A stretch of DNA of 64,000 nt from NCBI RefSeq assembly GCF_001905825.1, contig NZ_LIVV01000007.1:62001-126000 (forward strand), written 5' to 3'. The notes beneath the pieces are model-generated. The model saw only the letters and a list, made by a program, of their open reading frames with translations, had not been told where the DNA came from and did not search any database. Position 1 is the stretch's first letter; every line of letters begins with the position of its first letter. This DNA is from Streptomyces sp. CB02009. GTDB lineage: Bacteria > Actinomycetota > Actinomycetes > Streptomycetales > Streptomycetaceae. Position numbers and translations under genes: made by a program. This document shows, one piece after another, positions 27,427 to 35,891 of this stretch.

Positions 27427-28221
27427 GTGCTCTCCAGTCTCTCCCGTCCCAAGGCGCTCGCGGTGTGCGCGCTGCCCGTCGTCGCGCTCTTCGCCGTCGT
27501 CGGGCTCGCGCCGCTGCCCTATGCCATCGCGCAGCCCGGTACGACCGCCGACGTGCTCGGCAAGGACAAGGGGCAGGAGGTCATCACGATCACCGGCGCC
27601 CCGGTCCGGCCCTCCGAGGGGCAGCTGCGGATGACGACGATCGTCGCGACCGGGCCGTCCACGGACGTGGACCTCGGGGACGTGGCCGACGCCTGGTTCC
27701 GTACGGACCGGGCCGTCCTGCCGCGCGACTCCGTCTACCCCCCGGGGAAGTCGGACGCCGAGGTCGAGAAGCACAACCTCGGTCAGATGAAGGAGTCGCA
27801 GGACGCGGCCACCCTCGCCGCCCTCGACTACCTCGACGAGGACCCCGAGAAGGTGAAGGTGGACCTGAACCTCGCCGACATCGGCGGGCCCAGCGCGGGT
27901 CTGCTCTTCTCCCTCGGCATCGTCGAGAAGCTCGACGGCGACGGCGCGGGCGGGGACCTCACCGGCGGCCGGACCATCGCCGGCACAGGGACGATCGAGG
28001 CGGACGGTTCGGTCGGCGCCGTCGGCGGGGTCTCCCTGAAGACCCAGGCCGCCGCGCGGGACGGGGCCACCGTCTTCCTCGTACCGAAGGCCGAGTGCTC
28101 GGACGCCCAGGCCGAGCTCCCGAAGGGGATGCGGCTCATCCCCGTCACCGCGCTCAGCGACGCGGTGGCGTCCCTGAAGGCCCTGGAACAGGGGCAGGAG
28201 GCGAAGGTTCCGTCCTGCTGA
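27427..28221 (+). CDS. Secreted or membrane-anchored Lon-like (S16) protease
   Basis: The protein is 264 residues from a GTG start. An N-terminal hydrophobic segment (residues ~10-35) acts as signal or anchor. The C-terminal S16 domain has catalytic Ser S156 in GGPSAG and Lys K205 in GGVSLK. There is no AAA ATPase. It is related to YlbL-type proteins but without the PDZ domain usually placed between anchor and protease. TAGATT (27415-27420) ends 6 bases before the start, so the transcript may be leaderless. The 3' end overlaps the convergent MFS gene by 68 bp. Confidence 0.85.
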   Translation: MLSSLSRPKALAVCALPVVALFAVVGLAPLPYAIAQPGTTADVLGKDKGQEVITITGAPVRPSEGQLRMTTIVATGPSTDVDLGDVADAWFRTDRAVLPRDSVYPPGKSDAEVEKHNLGQMKESQDAATLAALDYLDEDPEKVKVDLNLADIGGPSAGLLFSLGIVEKLDGDGAGGDLTGGRTIAGTGTIEADGSVGAVGGVSLKTQAAARDGATVFLVPKAECSDAQAELPKGMRLIPVTALSDAVASLKALEQGQEAKVPSC

Positions 28222-29575
28222 CGGGTGCACCGGCGGTGGCTGCGCCGTCCCCTGCCGTCCGCTCGGGCGGCGGCGCGTCCATGCCCCGCCAGGCCGGGAA
28301 GACCAGCGGCGAGAGCGTGGCGAGGAAGTAGAGCCCGCCGATCCCGAGCAGGGTCGCCGTCAGCCCGGCGCGCTCGACGAGGAAGCCCGCCGCCAGGCCG
28401 CCCAGCGGGGTCGTCAGGAGCACCCCCGCGGTGCTCGCGCCCATGACACGGCTGCGCAGCGCGTCGGGGACCTGCTCGTACATCACCGTGGTCAGGATCG
28501 GGTTGAGGACGCCGACGCCGAACCCGGCCGCCGCGAGCGTCACGAGCAGGGGTGTGGTGGTGTCGGTGAACGCGGCCACCACGTACGGCGGGGCGCCGCC
28601 GAGCAGGAAGCCCGCCGTGAAGACGGCCCGGCGCGGGAAGCGCTGCCCGACCGCCCCGTAGAGCAGGGCGCCGGCCAGGGCGCAGCCGCCGAAGACCGAC
28701 ACGAGCAGGCCCTGGGTGGCGGGACCGCCGAGATCCTGGCGCGCGTGGACCGGAAGCAGCACCGAACTCCAGCTCTGGTTCAGGCCGTTGGTGACCATCA
28801 CCATGACCGTGATGCCGAGCAGCAGCCGCGCGCGGAACAGGAAGGCGTACCCCGCGCGCAGATCGGCCCGGTAGCGGGCCGGGGAGAGCCGGGGGCCGTC
28901 CCGCACCGGCTCCGCCGAGGGCACCCCGCGCAGGCCCGCGGCGACGAGCAGCGCGGAGAGGCCGAAGGTCGCCGCGTCGACGACCAGGACCGTGTCGGCG
29001 CCCAGGAACGCCACGAGGAGTCCGGCGACCGCGGCCCCCGTCATCCGGGCCCCGCGCGCCACGGCGTCGTACAGACTGGCGACCCGGGGCAGTGAGGTCC
29101 CGGCGCGCCGGGCGAGATCGGGGACCAGGACGTGCCGGGCCATCTCCCCGGGTGCGTGGAAGAGGCCGGTGACGGCCATCAGGGCGCACAGCATCCAGAA
29201 CTCCAGGACGCCGGCGCGGTGCAGCAGCGGGATCGCGGCCAGCGCGAGCCCGCAGACCAGGTCGGAGGCGACGCTGACCCGGCGGCGGCCGATCCGGTCG
29301 ATGACCGGGCCGCCGGCGATCGCGGAGACGAGGACGGGCAGGGCCGCGCAGAAGGCGACGACACCGGCCTTGCCGGGGCTTCCCGTGGTGTCGAGGGCGA
29401 ACCACGGGACGCCGATGAGGGTGAGTGAATTCCCTGTGATGGAGACGGCGTTGGCGGTGAGGACGGTCGCGAGGGGAACCCGGTCCCGCTTCGTCCCGCT
29501 GTCCGGCCCGGGCGTGTTCGGCTCGGGCGTGTTCGGCTTCGCCGCGTCCGCGTCGTTTCCCCCCGGAGTGGTCAT
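28154..29575 (-). CDS. MFS transporter (MFS_3/enterobactin-exporter-like)
   Basis: The protein is 473 residues with 12 predicted helices. The N-terminus is polar and Pro-rich and the C-terminus is Pro-rich. Helix 1 region NAVSITGNSLTLIGVPWFAL and the loop GPVIDRIGRRRVSV are typical of this exporter group. It is translated after a 61-residue ORF whose stop overlaps its ATG, downstream of an ArsR-type repressor. This is the classic layout for an exporter induced by its own substrate. Substrate unknown. Confidence 0.87.
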   Translation of the reverse strand: MTTPGGNDADAAKPNTPEPNTPGPDSGTKRDRVPLATVLTANAVSITGNSLTLIGVPWFALDTTGSPGKAGVVAFCAALPVLVSAIAGGPVIDRIGRRRVSVASDLVCGLALAAIPLLHRAGVLEFWMLCALMAVTGLFHAPGEMARHVLVPDLARRAGTSLPRVASLYDAVARGARMTGAAVAGLLVAFLGADTVLVVDAATFGLSALLVAAGLRGVPSAEPVRDGPRLSPARYRADLRAGYAFLFRARLLLGITVMVMVTNGLNQSWSSVLLPVHARQDLGGPATQGLLVSVFGGCALAGALLYGAVGQRFPRRAVFTAGFLLGGAPPYVVAAFTDTTTPLLVTLAAAGFGVGVLNPILTTVMYEQVPDALRSRVMGASTAGVLLTTPLGGLAAGFLVERAGLTATLLGIGGLYFLATLSPLVFPAWRGMDAPPPERTAGDGAATAGAPVSRTEPSPPAPVPGPSGTPPRR

Positions 29576-29757
29576 GCGGCCAGGCCGACCGGGTGCCGGT
29601 GCGCGGGCGTGGCCAGGCGAAGCCCCAACTCGACCATTCGCCAGCCGAGTTGTACGCGGAGGGCGGGGCCGGGGACGCGCGGGGCGGTGGTGGCGGCCGC
29701 GCGGTGGAGTTCGGCGGCGTGCAGCTGGTGGAGCTGGAGGTGGATGTCGGCGTGCAT
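29572..29757 (-). CDS. Small protein between ArsR regulator and MFS gene
   Basis: The protein is 61 residues, His- and Leu-rich at the N-terminus (MHADIHLQLHQLHAAELHR), with a basic C-terminus ending RLATPAHRHPVGLAA. It overlaps the MFS start by 4 bp and follows the ArsR gene by 19 bp, so it is part of the operon. I recall similar short proteins beside ArsR genes in this genus, but no function. The His-rich helix might bind metal. Unproven. Confidence 0.6.
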   Translation of the reverse strand: MHADIHLQLHQLHAAELHRAAATTAPRVPGPALRVQLGWRMVELGLRLATPAHRHPVGLAA

Positions 29758-29776
29758 GACTCCGTGGTTCCTTCCG

Positions 29777-30358
29777 TCAGTTCTCGTGCTGCGGGAACGC
29801 GTGCAGATGGATCCGTACGCGCTCGGCGTCGGGCGCGTCGGCCTCCTCGATGCCCCGGTACGTCTCGATGAGCGCGTGCATCTTCTGGTCGAGCTCGCGG
29901 AGCTTCTCGGGGGGCAGCCGAAGGGTGAAGTCGCTCATGTCGGAGACGCCGATCCACGCGTCGCCCCAGTCGTGCCGGGTGCCGAGGTAGGTGCTCAGCT
30001 CCTGGGTGTGGATGGTCGCGATCTCGTGGACGTAGAGGTCGAGGGCGCCGCGGACCTCCGGGTCCGGGTTCCGGGAGAGCGTCTCGTCGACGGTCACGCC
30101 CTGCTGGCCTGCCTTCCACCACCGCTCCCGCCCCTTGCCGCGCGTCGGGTCGTCCTCGACGAAGCCGTGGGCCGCGAGCTGGCGCAGGTGGTAGCTGGTC
30201 GCTCCGCTGGACTCGCCGAGGCGCTCCGCGAGTTGGGAGGCGGTGGCGGGTCCGTGGGCGCGCAGGGTGCGCAGCAGCTGGATGCGGAGGGGGTGGGCGA
30301 GCCCGCGCAGGGTGCGCGGGTCCAGGGGGCGGGTCGGGAAACCTTCGGGCTCGGGCAT
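29777..30358 (-). CDS. ArsR-type winged-helix repressor
   Basis: The protein is 193 residues from ATG at 30358 (MPEPEGFPTRPLDP); an ATG 7 codons upstream is possible. The N-terminal winged helix includes LAHPLRIQLLRTLRAHGPATASQLAERL and SGATSYHLRQLAAHG. A C-terminal helical domain follows (YVHEIATIHTQELSTYLG). It is first in an operon with a small ORF and an MFS exporter. A strong inverted repeat with TTGCAA half-sites lies immediately upstream and overlaps the alternative start, so autorepression is likely. Confidence 0.85.
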   Translation of the reverse strand: MPEPEGFPTRPLDPRTLRGLAHPLRIQLLRTLRAHGPATASQLAERLGESSGATSYHLRQLAAHGFVEDDPTRGKGRERWWKAGQQGVTVDETLSRNPDPEVRGALDLYVHEIATIHTQELSTYLGTRHDWGDAWIGVSDMSDFTLRLPPEKLRELDQKMHALIETYRGIEEADAPDAERVRIHLHAFPQHEN

Positions 30359-30373
30359 GGTCCGAGCGTAGAG

Positions 30374-30421
30374 TTGCAAAGGACTAGTTGCAAGGCTTTC
30401 TTTGCAAATAGTCCTTTGTAA
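30374..30421 (-). promoter_or_regulatory. Probable operator of the ArsR-MFS operon
   Basis: An inverted repeat has arms TTGCAAAGGACTA (30374-30386) and TAGTCCTTTGTAA (30409-30421), differing at one position. Two more TTGCAA/TTTGCAA elements lie between the arms. The site is AT-rich against a very GC-rich background and sits right before the regulator start. Confidence 0.7.
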
Positions 30422-30461
30422 GCGGTGGGTGTTCGGCGTTCGGTGCCTACTCCTGCGCCGC

Positions 30462-30929
30462 CTACTCCTGCGCTGCCTGCTCCACCAGCGGGATGATCCG
30501 CAGCGGCACCGGGTTCTCCATCACGATCGCCGTCGACGCCCGCACGATCCCCTCGAACGCCACCACCTTGTCGATCACCCGCTGGAGGTCCGCGTTCGAG
30601 CGGGCGACGAGGCGGCACAGCATGTCGCCGTGGCCCGTCGTCGTGTGCAGCTCCAGGACCTCCGGCACCGTCGCCAGATGCCCGCGCACATCCGCTCCCT
30701 GCCCCTGCTTGATCTCCAGGGTCGCGAACGCCGTCACCGGATAGCCGAGCGCCGCCGGGTCCACCTGCGGCCCGAAACCCCTGATCACCCCGCTCGCCTG
30801 GAGCCGGTCGAGGCGCGCCTGCACCGTCCCCCGCGCCACTCCGAGCCGCCGCGAGGCCTCCAGGACCCCGATGCGCGGCTCACGTGCGAGGAGCGTGATG
30901 AGCCGGCCGTCCAGATGATCGATCGCCAC
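30462..30929 (-). CDS. Lrp/AsnC-family regulator, divergent from hppD
   Basis: The protein is 155 residues from GTG at 30929, which has GGGGAG 7 bases before it. An upstream ATG at 30971 lacks a site. The N-terminal helix-turn-helix (LDGRLITLLAREPRIGVLEASRRLGVARGTVQARLDRL) is followed by the RAM ligand domain (GYPVTAFATLEIKQG, TGHGDMLCRLVARS). It is divergent to hppD, so it probably controls tyrosine degradation and itself. Confidence 0.9.
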   Translation of the reverse strand: MAIDHLDGRLITLLAREPRIGVLEASRRLGVARGTVQARLDRLQASGVIRGFGPQVDPAALGYPVTAFATLEIKQGQGADVRGHLATVPEVLELHTTTGHGDMLCRLVARSNADLQRVIDKVVAFEGIVRASTAIVMENPVPLRIIPLVEQAAQE

Positions 30930-31015
30930 AGCGGTCTCCCCATGGTCAGGATGTACAAGTCGCACGGCCATACTCGCCGGTCGCTGTGCAACATGACCAG
31001 TGGATCAGCGAACTC

Positions 31016-31044
31016 TTGCGCACCTTGCAGAACGGCGGGACATT
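31016..31044 (+). promoter_or_regulatory. Probable hppD promoter (leaderless)
   Basis: TTGCGC (31016-31021), 17 bases, then GACATT (31039-31044), which ends 6 bases before the hppD ATG. Repeated TTGC elements between 30985 and 31030 may be Lrp-type operator half-sites. No ribosome site precedes the ATG. Confidence 0.5.
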
Positions 31045-31050
31045 GCTGCC

Positions 31051-32196
31051 ATGACTGAGACCATCGATCACACCCCCTCCACGGCGCGGCAGGCCGATCC
31101 CTTCCCCGTGAAGGGAATGGACGCGGTCGTCTTCGCCGTCGGCAACGCCAAGCAGGCCGCGCACTACTACTCCACCGCGTTCGGCATGAAGCTCGTCGCC
31201 TACTCCGGACCGGAGAACGGCACCCGCGAGACGGCCAGCTACGTCCTCACCAACGGCGCCGCCCGGTTCGTGTTCACCTCCGTCATCAAGGTCACCACCG
31301 ACCGGGGCCGCTTCCTCGCCGACCACGTCGCCGAGCACGGCGACGGCGTCGTCGACCTGGCCATCGAGGTGCCGGACGCCCGCGCCGCGTACGCCTACGC
31401 CGTCGAGCACGGCGCCACCGGCCTCACCGAGCCGCACGAGGTGAAGGACGAGCACGGCACCGTCGTCCTCGCCGCGATCGCCACGTACGGCAAGACCCGC
31501 CACACCCTCGTCGAGCGCTCCGGCTACGACGGCCCGTACCTCCCCGGCTTCGTCGCCGCCAAGCCGATCGTCGAGCCGCCGGCCAAGCGGACCTTCCAGG
31601 CCATCGACCACTGCGTCGGCAACGTCGAACTCGGCAAGATGAACGACTGGGTCGGCTTCTACAACAAGGTCATGGGCTTCACCAACATGAAGGAGTTCGT
31701 GGGCGACGACATCGCCACCGAGTACTCCGCGCTCATGTCGAAGGTCGTCGCGGACGGCACCCTCAAGGTGAAGTTCCCGATCAACGAGCCCGCGATCGCG
31801 AAGAAGAAGTCGCAGATCGACGAGTACCTGGAGTTCTACGGCGGCGCCGGCGTCCAGCACATCGCCCTCGCCACCAACGACATCGTGGCCACCGTGCGCG
31901 CGATGCGGGCCGCGGGTGTGTCCTTCCTCGACACCCCCGACTCGTACTACGACACCCTCGGCGAGTGGGCCGGCGAGACGCGCGTGCCCGTCGAGACCCT
32001 GCGCGAGCTGAAGATCCTCGTCGACCGCGACGAGGACGGCTACCTGCTGCAGATCTTCACCAAGCCGGTCCAGGACCGCCCGACCGTCTTCTTCGAGATG
32101 ATCGAGCGGCACGGGTCGATGGGCTTCGGCAAGGGGAACTTCAAGGCGCTGTTCGAGGCGATCGAGCGCGAGCAGGAGAAGCGCGGCAACCTCTGA
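31051..32196 (+). CDS. hppD: 4-hydroxyphenylpyruvate dioxygenase
   Basis: The 381-residue enzyme converts 4-hydroxyphenylpyruvate to homogentisate in tyrosine breakdown. It has two vicinal-oxygen-chelate repeats. The Fe(II) ligands are H187 (AIDHCVGN), H270 (GVQHIAL) and E349 (VFFEMIERHG). The C-terminal block GYLLQIFTKPVQDRPT is diagnostic. I chose the ATG at 31051 over an ATG 51 bases upstream because of the family start (MTETIDHTP) and the promoter placement. Control by the divergent Lrp protein is likely. Homogentisate may also feed ochronotic pigment. Confidence 0.96.
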   Translation: MTETIDHTPSTARQADPFPVKGMDAVVFAVGNAKQAAHYYSTAFGMKLVAYSGPENGTRETASYVLTNGAARFVFTSVIKVTTDRGRFLADHVAEHGDGVVDLAIEVPDARAAYAYAVEHGATGLTEPHEVKDEHGTVVLAAIATYGKTRHTLVERSGYDGPYLPGFVAAKPIVEPPAKRTFQAIDHCVGNVELGKMNDWVGFYNKVMGFTNMKEFVGDDIATEYSALMSKVVADGTLKVKFPINEPAIAKKKSQIDEYLEFYGGAGVQHIALATNDIVATVRAMRAAGVSFLDTPDSYYDTLGEWAGETRVPVETLRELKILVDRDEDGYLLQIFTKPVQDRPTVFFEMIERHGSMGFGKGNFKALFEAIEREQEKRGNL

Positions 32197-32209
32197 CCGC
32201 GACGCCGCA

Positions 32210-32246
32210 CCCGCAGGGCCCGGGGCCACCTCCCGGGCCCTGCGGG
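32210..32246 (+). terminator. Hairpin terminator after hppD
   Basis: Arms CCCGCAGGGCCCGGG (32210-32224) and CCCGGGCCCTGCGGG (32232-32246) are perfectly complementary, 14 bp after the stop. Confidence 0.8.
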
Positions 32247-32352
32247 CTATGTGGCAGCTGTCGGCCGGCCCGGCGGCCCGCCGGCCTCGGCCCGGGCGCG
32301 CGTGGCCGCCCACCGGGCAGCTCCGGCCCGCCGGGCTGGGCGGCGCCCGCCC

Positions 32353-32426
32353 CGCCCCCGCTCCACTGTGGCGGCGCCGGCCCCCGCCGGGCTGCGGCGG
32401 TGCCCGCCCCCGCTCCACTGTGGCGG
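32353..32426. repeat. 22-bp direct repeat pair
   Basis: CGCCCCCGCTCCACTGTGGCGG occurs at 32353-32374 and at 32405-32426, 52 bp apart. Each copy carries the small palindrome CCACTGTGG. A third, partial copy leads into the palindrome at 32445. Confidence 0.7.
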
Positions 32427-32444
32427 TGCCCGCCCCCGCCCACC

Positions 32445-32492
32445 CCGTTGTGGGCATCTGTTCCGCTGGGGCGGAACGGGTGGGCACAACGG
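32445..32492. repeat. Long extragenic palindrome, copy 1
   Basis: A 48-bp imperfect palindrome. Outer arms are CCGTTGTG and CACAACGG. An inner GTTCCGC/GCGGAAC hairpin is flanked by GGGCA and GGTGGGC. It has the same design as the element at 32605-32651. I recall similar dispersed elements in Streptomyces genomes, from memory. Confidence 0.75.
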
Positions 32493-32604
32493 ACGGTGCC
32501 CCTTGCCGGGCCTAGGCTTCCGCGCCTGTACCCGCACCACAGGTGCGGTGCACCGTGTGTGCGGGCCAGGGCGCAAGTGGCGGAGGCGCCGCCGAGCGCG
32601 CCGT

Positions 32605-32651
32605 CCCGTGTGCCCACCCGTCCCGCCCTGCGGGACGATTGCCCACACGGG
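32605..32651. repeat. Long extragenic palindrome, copy 2 (opposite orientation)
   Basis: A 47-bp element with outer arms CCCGTGTG and CACACGGG and an inner CGTCCCGC/GCGGGACG hairpin. Its reverse complement aligns with the copy at 32445, with paired changes in both arms that keep base pairing (GTT/AAC versus GTG/CAC; TTCC/GGAA versus TCCC/GGGA). Confidence 0.75.
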
Positions 32652-32892
32652 CGGTGGGGAGGGCGGCGGGCGCGGCCCACGCGCCGGGGGCGCGACCCGC
32701 ACGATGAGTGCGCGGCCGGCAGGGCGGTGGCGCGGCCCGCCCAGCGGTCGCCGTGGCCCGCGCGGCAGTGGCGTGGCCCGCGCAGCAGCGGCCGTTCGTG
32801 CAGCGGCCATCCGATCCGGCGGGCTCCGGCCCACGCGGGGGGTGGGCCGGGGCACCGTCCACATGTGTACGGCGCCGCGTGGCAGGGCCCAA

Positions 32893-32958
32893 GAACCGGC
32901 TACTCCTGCGGCCGCGCCACCCGGCGTCATCCAGGAACCGGCTACTCCTGCGGCCGCG
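32893..32958. repeat. 24-bp direct repeat spanning the end of the TPR gene
   Basis: GAACCGGCTACTCCTGCGGC plus CGCG occurs at 32893-32916 and 32935-32958. The right copy contains the stop and last four codons (RPQE-stop) of the minus-strand TPR gene; the left copy duplicates them 42 bp downstream. Confidence 0.8.
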
Positions 32959-34411
32959 TCGCCGCTGGCGCCGCCCCCGGCGGCGTGCCCGGGCCCGCCC
33001 CCCGTCCCCTCTCCGATGCCGATGCCGCGACCGCCACCGGCGCCCCATCCGGGCGGAGTTCCTTCGGGAGTTCCTTCGACGGCTCGCCGAGCACCGCCAG
33101 CGTCGCCTCCGCCCTCGGCGCCAGCAGCGGAGAGAAGTGCGGGTTGATCCGCAGCGCCTCCGCCACGTGCCGCCGCGCCGGCCCCTGGTCCCCCAGGGCC
33201 CGTTCGATCTCGCCCCGGTGGTACGCGAAGAGGGCGCTCCGCAGGCCCTCCTCCGTGGCCCGTGTCGCGTACTCCAGCGCCTCCTTGGGCTGACCGGCCC
33301 GGTACAGCGCCCAGCCGAGCGCGTCCGCCACCCGCACCGAGCGGTGCCCGCGGGCCCATTCCGCCCGCATCCGGGTGACCGCCGCCGCCGCGTTGCCGTG
33401 GTCCGCGTCGAGCAGCGCCAGGGCCACCTCCCCGTCGGCCCAGGTCCCGGTCCGCAGCCGCTCGTACAGCGTCCGCGCGTCCCCGTTCAGGCCCAGCGAC
33501 TCGGACAGCTCGCCCGCCTCCAGGACGTACTCCGGCAGCGGCAGCCGGGCCAGTGCCGCCCGCCAGTCCCGTTGCGCCTCGTCGGTGCGGCCCAGCGCCG
33601 CCAGCGCCCGCGCCCGGCCCGCGAGCGCCGGCCCGTGGTCCCGTACCTGCGTCAGCGCCGCCCCGAACCGCGCGAGCGCCTCGTCCGGTTCACCCCGCTC
33701 CCACGCCAGGTCCCCGAGCCGCGTCAGCGCGGCCGCCTTGTCCGGGGCCGTCTCGGCGAGCGCCACCGCGTCGAGGGCCGCCGCGTCGGCGTCCTCGCGC
33801 CAGCCCCGGTCGCGGTAGGTCAGCGCGGCCCGTGTCCGCACCATCGGGCCCGTGTGGAGCCCCGCCAGGCTCTCCATCGACTTCTGGGCCGCCTTGTAGT
33901 CGCCGAGGCCGTTGTACGCGTCCATCAGGACCGGGTACGCGGGCCAGCGGCGCGGATCCGCCTTCCGTACCTTCTCGCCCCACTCCTTGGCCGACTTCCA
34001 GTCGCCGCGCGCCCCCGCGAGCGCCCCCAGCCCCAGCTGCGCGGCCGTGTTGCCGCGCGCGGCGGGCCGTTCGGCCAGCGAGCGCCGCAGCGCCCGCTCG
34101 GCGCGCGGATAGTCCTGTACGTCGCCGAGCCGCGCGCCCCGCTCCGTGTAGGCCGCGCCGAGCTCCGCCCAGGACGCGTCGTCGTCGGGGTGGGCGCGCA
34201 GCCACGCCTCCCGGTCGGTGATCAGCGCGGCCAGGTCGGGGAGCGAGGCCTGCGCGCCCGCGTGGGCCGCGATCGTCGCCCGCTCCGCCGGGCCCGGCGG
34301 GGGCGGCGGGCCCTGGTCGAGGAGCTCGGGGACGTAGAGGAGTGCCGTCGCCGCGAGCACCGCGCCCACTCCGGCAGCGAGGACCGTCCTCGACACGTTC
34401 TGGGTCTTCAT
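32942..34411 (-). CDS. TPR-repeat membrane-anchored protein
   Basis: The protein is 489 residues from ATG at 34411 (MKTQNVSRT); a GTG three codons upstream is possible but has no better site. One N-terminal helix (LAAGVGAVLAATALLYV) anchors it, with a Pro run after it. Residues ~70-430 are tetratricopeptide repeats (e.g. DDASWAELGAAYTERGARL, GEPDEALARFGAALTQV, GQPKEALEYATRATEEG). The tail is Ala/Pro/Gly-rich and disordered. TPRs mediate protein contacts; partner unknown. It is divergent from the FAD oxidase gene. Confidence 0.83.
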   Translation of the reverse strand: MKTQNVSRTVLAAGVGAVLAATALLYVPELLDQGPPPPPGPAERATIAAHAGAQASLPDLAALITDREAWLRAHPDDDASWAELGAAYTERGARLGDVQDYPRAERALRRSLAERPAARGNTAAQLGLGALAGARGDWKSAKEWGEKVRKADPRRWPAYPVLMDAYNGLGDYKAAQKSMESLAGLHTGPMVRTRAALTYRDRGWREDADAAALDAVALAETAPDKAAALTRLGDLAWERGEPDEALARFGAALTQVRDHGPALAGRARALAALGRTDEAQRDWRAALARLPLPEYVLEAGELSESLGLNGDARTLYERLRTGTWADGEVALALLDADHGNAAAAVTRMRAEWARGHRSVRVADALGWALYRAGQPKEALEYATRATEEGLRSALFAYHRGEIERALGDQGPARRHVAEALRINPHFSPLLAPRAEATLAVLGEPSKELPKELRPDGAPVAVAASASERGRGAGPGTPPGAAPAATRPQE

Positions 34412-34509
34412 GGCGCTCACTGTGCGCCCGCCCGCACCTGTACGAAGAGCACACGAAGCGGCTGCCCCGGCGGGTTCACACCGATGGCCCCGGGTGCCAC
34501 GCTGGAGTC

Positions 34510-35877
34510 ATGGACGATCTTCTGACGCGGCTGCGCGCCGGGCTGCCCGCCGAGGCGCTGCTCACCGATCCGGACGTGACCGCCTCGTACGCGAACGACA
34601 TGGCGAGTTTCTGCGAGGCGGGCTCCCCTGCTGTCGTGGTGCTGCCGCGCACCGTCGAGCAGGTGCAGCACGTCATGCGCACCGCGACCGAACTCCGCGT
34701 CCCCGTCGTCCCGCAGGGAGCCCGCACGGGCCTCTCCGGCGGCGCCAACGCCTCCGAGGGCTGCATCGTGCTCTCCCTGGTCAAGATGGACCGCATCCTG
34801 GAGATCAACCCGGTCGACCGGATCGCCGTCGTCGAACCGGGTGTCGTCAACGCGGTGCTGTCACGGGCCGTCGCCGAGCACGGCCTGTACTACCCGCCGG
34901 ATCCGTCCAGCTGGGAGACGTGCACCATCGGCGGGAACATCGGCACGGCCTCCGGCGGCCTGTGCTGTGTGAAGTACGGGGTGACCGCCGAGTACGTCCT
35001 CGGCCTCGACGTCGTCCTCGCCGACGGCCGGCTCCTGACCACCGGCCGCCGTACCGCCAAGGGCGTCGCCGGCTATGACCTGACCAGGCTCTTCGTCGGT
35101 TCGGAGGGCAGCCTCGGCATCGTCGTCCGGGCCGTGCTGCAGCTCAGGCCGCAGCCTCCGGCGCAGCTCGCGCTGGCCGCCGAGTTCCCCTCCGCGGCCG
35201 CCGCCTGCGCGGCCGTCTGCACGATCATGGAGCGCGGCCACACCCCGTCGCTGCTCGAACTCATGGACCGCACCACCGTCCAGGCCGTCAACAAGATGGC
35301 GCGCATGGGCCTGCCCGACAGCACCGAGGCGCTGCTCCTGTGCGCCTTCGACACCCCCGACCCGGCCGCCGATCTGGCCGCGGTGGGGGAGCTGTGCGCG
35401 GCGGCGGGCGCCACGGAGGTCGTTCCGGCCGCCGACGCCGCCGAGTCCGAACTCCTCCTCCAGGCACGCCGGCTCTCCCTCACGGCCCTGGAGACGATCA
35501 AGTCGGCGACGATGATCGACGACGTGTGCGTGCCGCGGACGCGACTCGCCGAGATGCTCGCCGGCACGGCGGCGGTCGCGGAGAAGTACGACCTGACCAT
35601 CGGCGTCTGCGCGCACGCCGGCGACGGCAACACCCATCCCGTCGTCTGCTTCGACCACACCGACGAGGACGAGTCGCGGCGCGCGCGGGAGTCCTTCGAC
35701 GAGATCATGGCGCTCGGGCTCGCGCTCGGCGGCACGATCACCGGCGAGCACGGCGTGGGCGTGCTCAAGAAGGAGTGGCTGGCACGGGAGCTGGGGCCGG
35801 TCGGACTCGAGCTGCAGCGCGGGATCAAGGCCACCTTCGACCCGCTGGGGCTGCTCAACCCCGGAAAGCTCTTCTGA
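34510..35877 (+). CDS. FAD-linked oxidase, GlcD type (glycolate oxidase or D-lactate dehydrogenase)
   Basis: The protein is 455 residues, the usual length. The FAD_binding_4 domain (residues ~35-215) has PQGARTGLSGGANA and YYPPDPSSWETCTIGGNIGTASGG. The C-terminal FAD-oxidase domain ends with HAGDGNTHPV, TGEHGVGVLKKEWL and FDPLGLLNPGKLF. It oxidises a 2-hydroxyacid, either glycolate or D-lactate; sequence alone cannot decide. CACGCT ends 6 bases before the ATG, a weak leaderless-type box. It stands alone. Confidence 0.92.
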   Translation: MDDLLTRLRAGLPAEALLTDPDVTASYANDMASFCEAGSPAVVVLPRTVEQVQHVMRTATELRVPVVPQGARTGLSGGANASEGCIVLSLVKMDRILEINPVDRIAVVEPGVVNAVLSRAVAEHGLYYPPDPSSWETCTIGGNIGTASGGLCCVKYGVTAEYVLGLDVVLADGRLLTTGRRTAKGVAGYDLTRLFVGSEGSLGIVVRAVLQLRPQPPAQLALAAEFPSAAAACAAVCTIMERGHTPSLLELMDRTTVQAVNKMARMGLPDSTEALLLCAFDTPDPAADLAAVGELCAAAGATEVVPAADAAESELLLQARRLSLTALETIKSATMIDDVCVPRTRLAEMLAGTAAVAEKYDLTIGVCAHAGDGNTHPVVCFDHTDEDESRRARESFDEIMALGLALGGTITGEHGVGVLKKEWLARELGPVGLELQRGIKATFDPLGLLNPGKLF

Positions 35878-35891
35878 CCCGCGGGATACGG

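Larger units (their letters stand above)
32247..32941. other. Long non-coding, repeat-rich spacer
   Basis: About 700 bp between hppD and the TPR gene, extremely GC-rich. Several long frames are open on both strands only because stops are rare. None has a domain, ribosome site or sensible composition (Arg/Pro/Ala-rich). It holds two long palindromes of one family and two sets of direct repeats, listed separately. I see no gene. Confidence 0.6.

Noticed and set aside
32251..33293. Plus-strand frames through the palindromic spacer and over the TPR gene
   Set aside because: Arg/Pro/Ala-rich, no start signal and no recognisable fold; the region is repeat-rich non-coding DNA.
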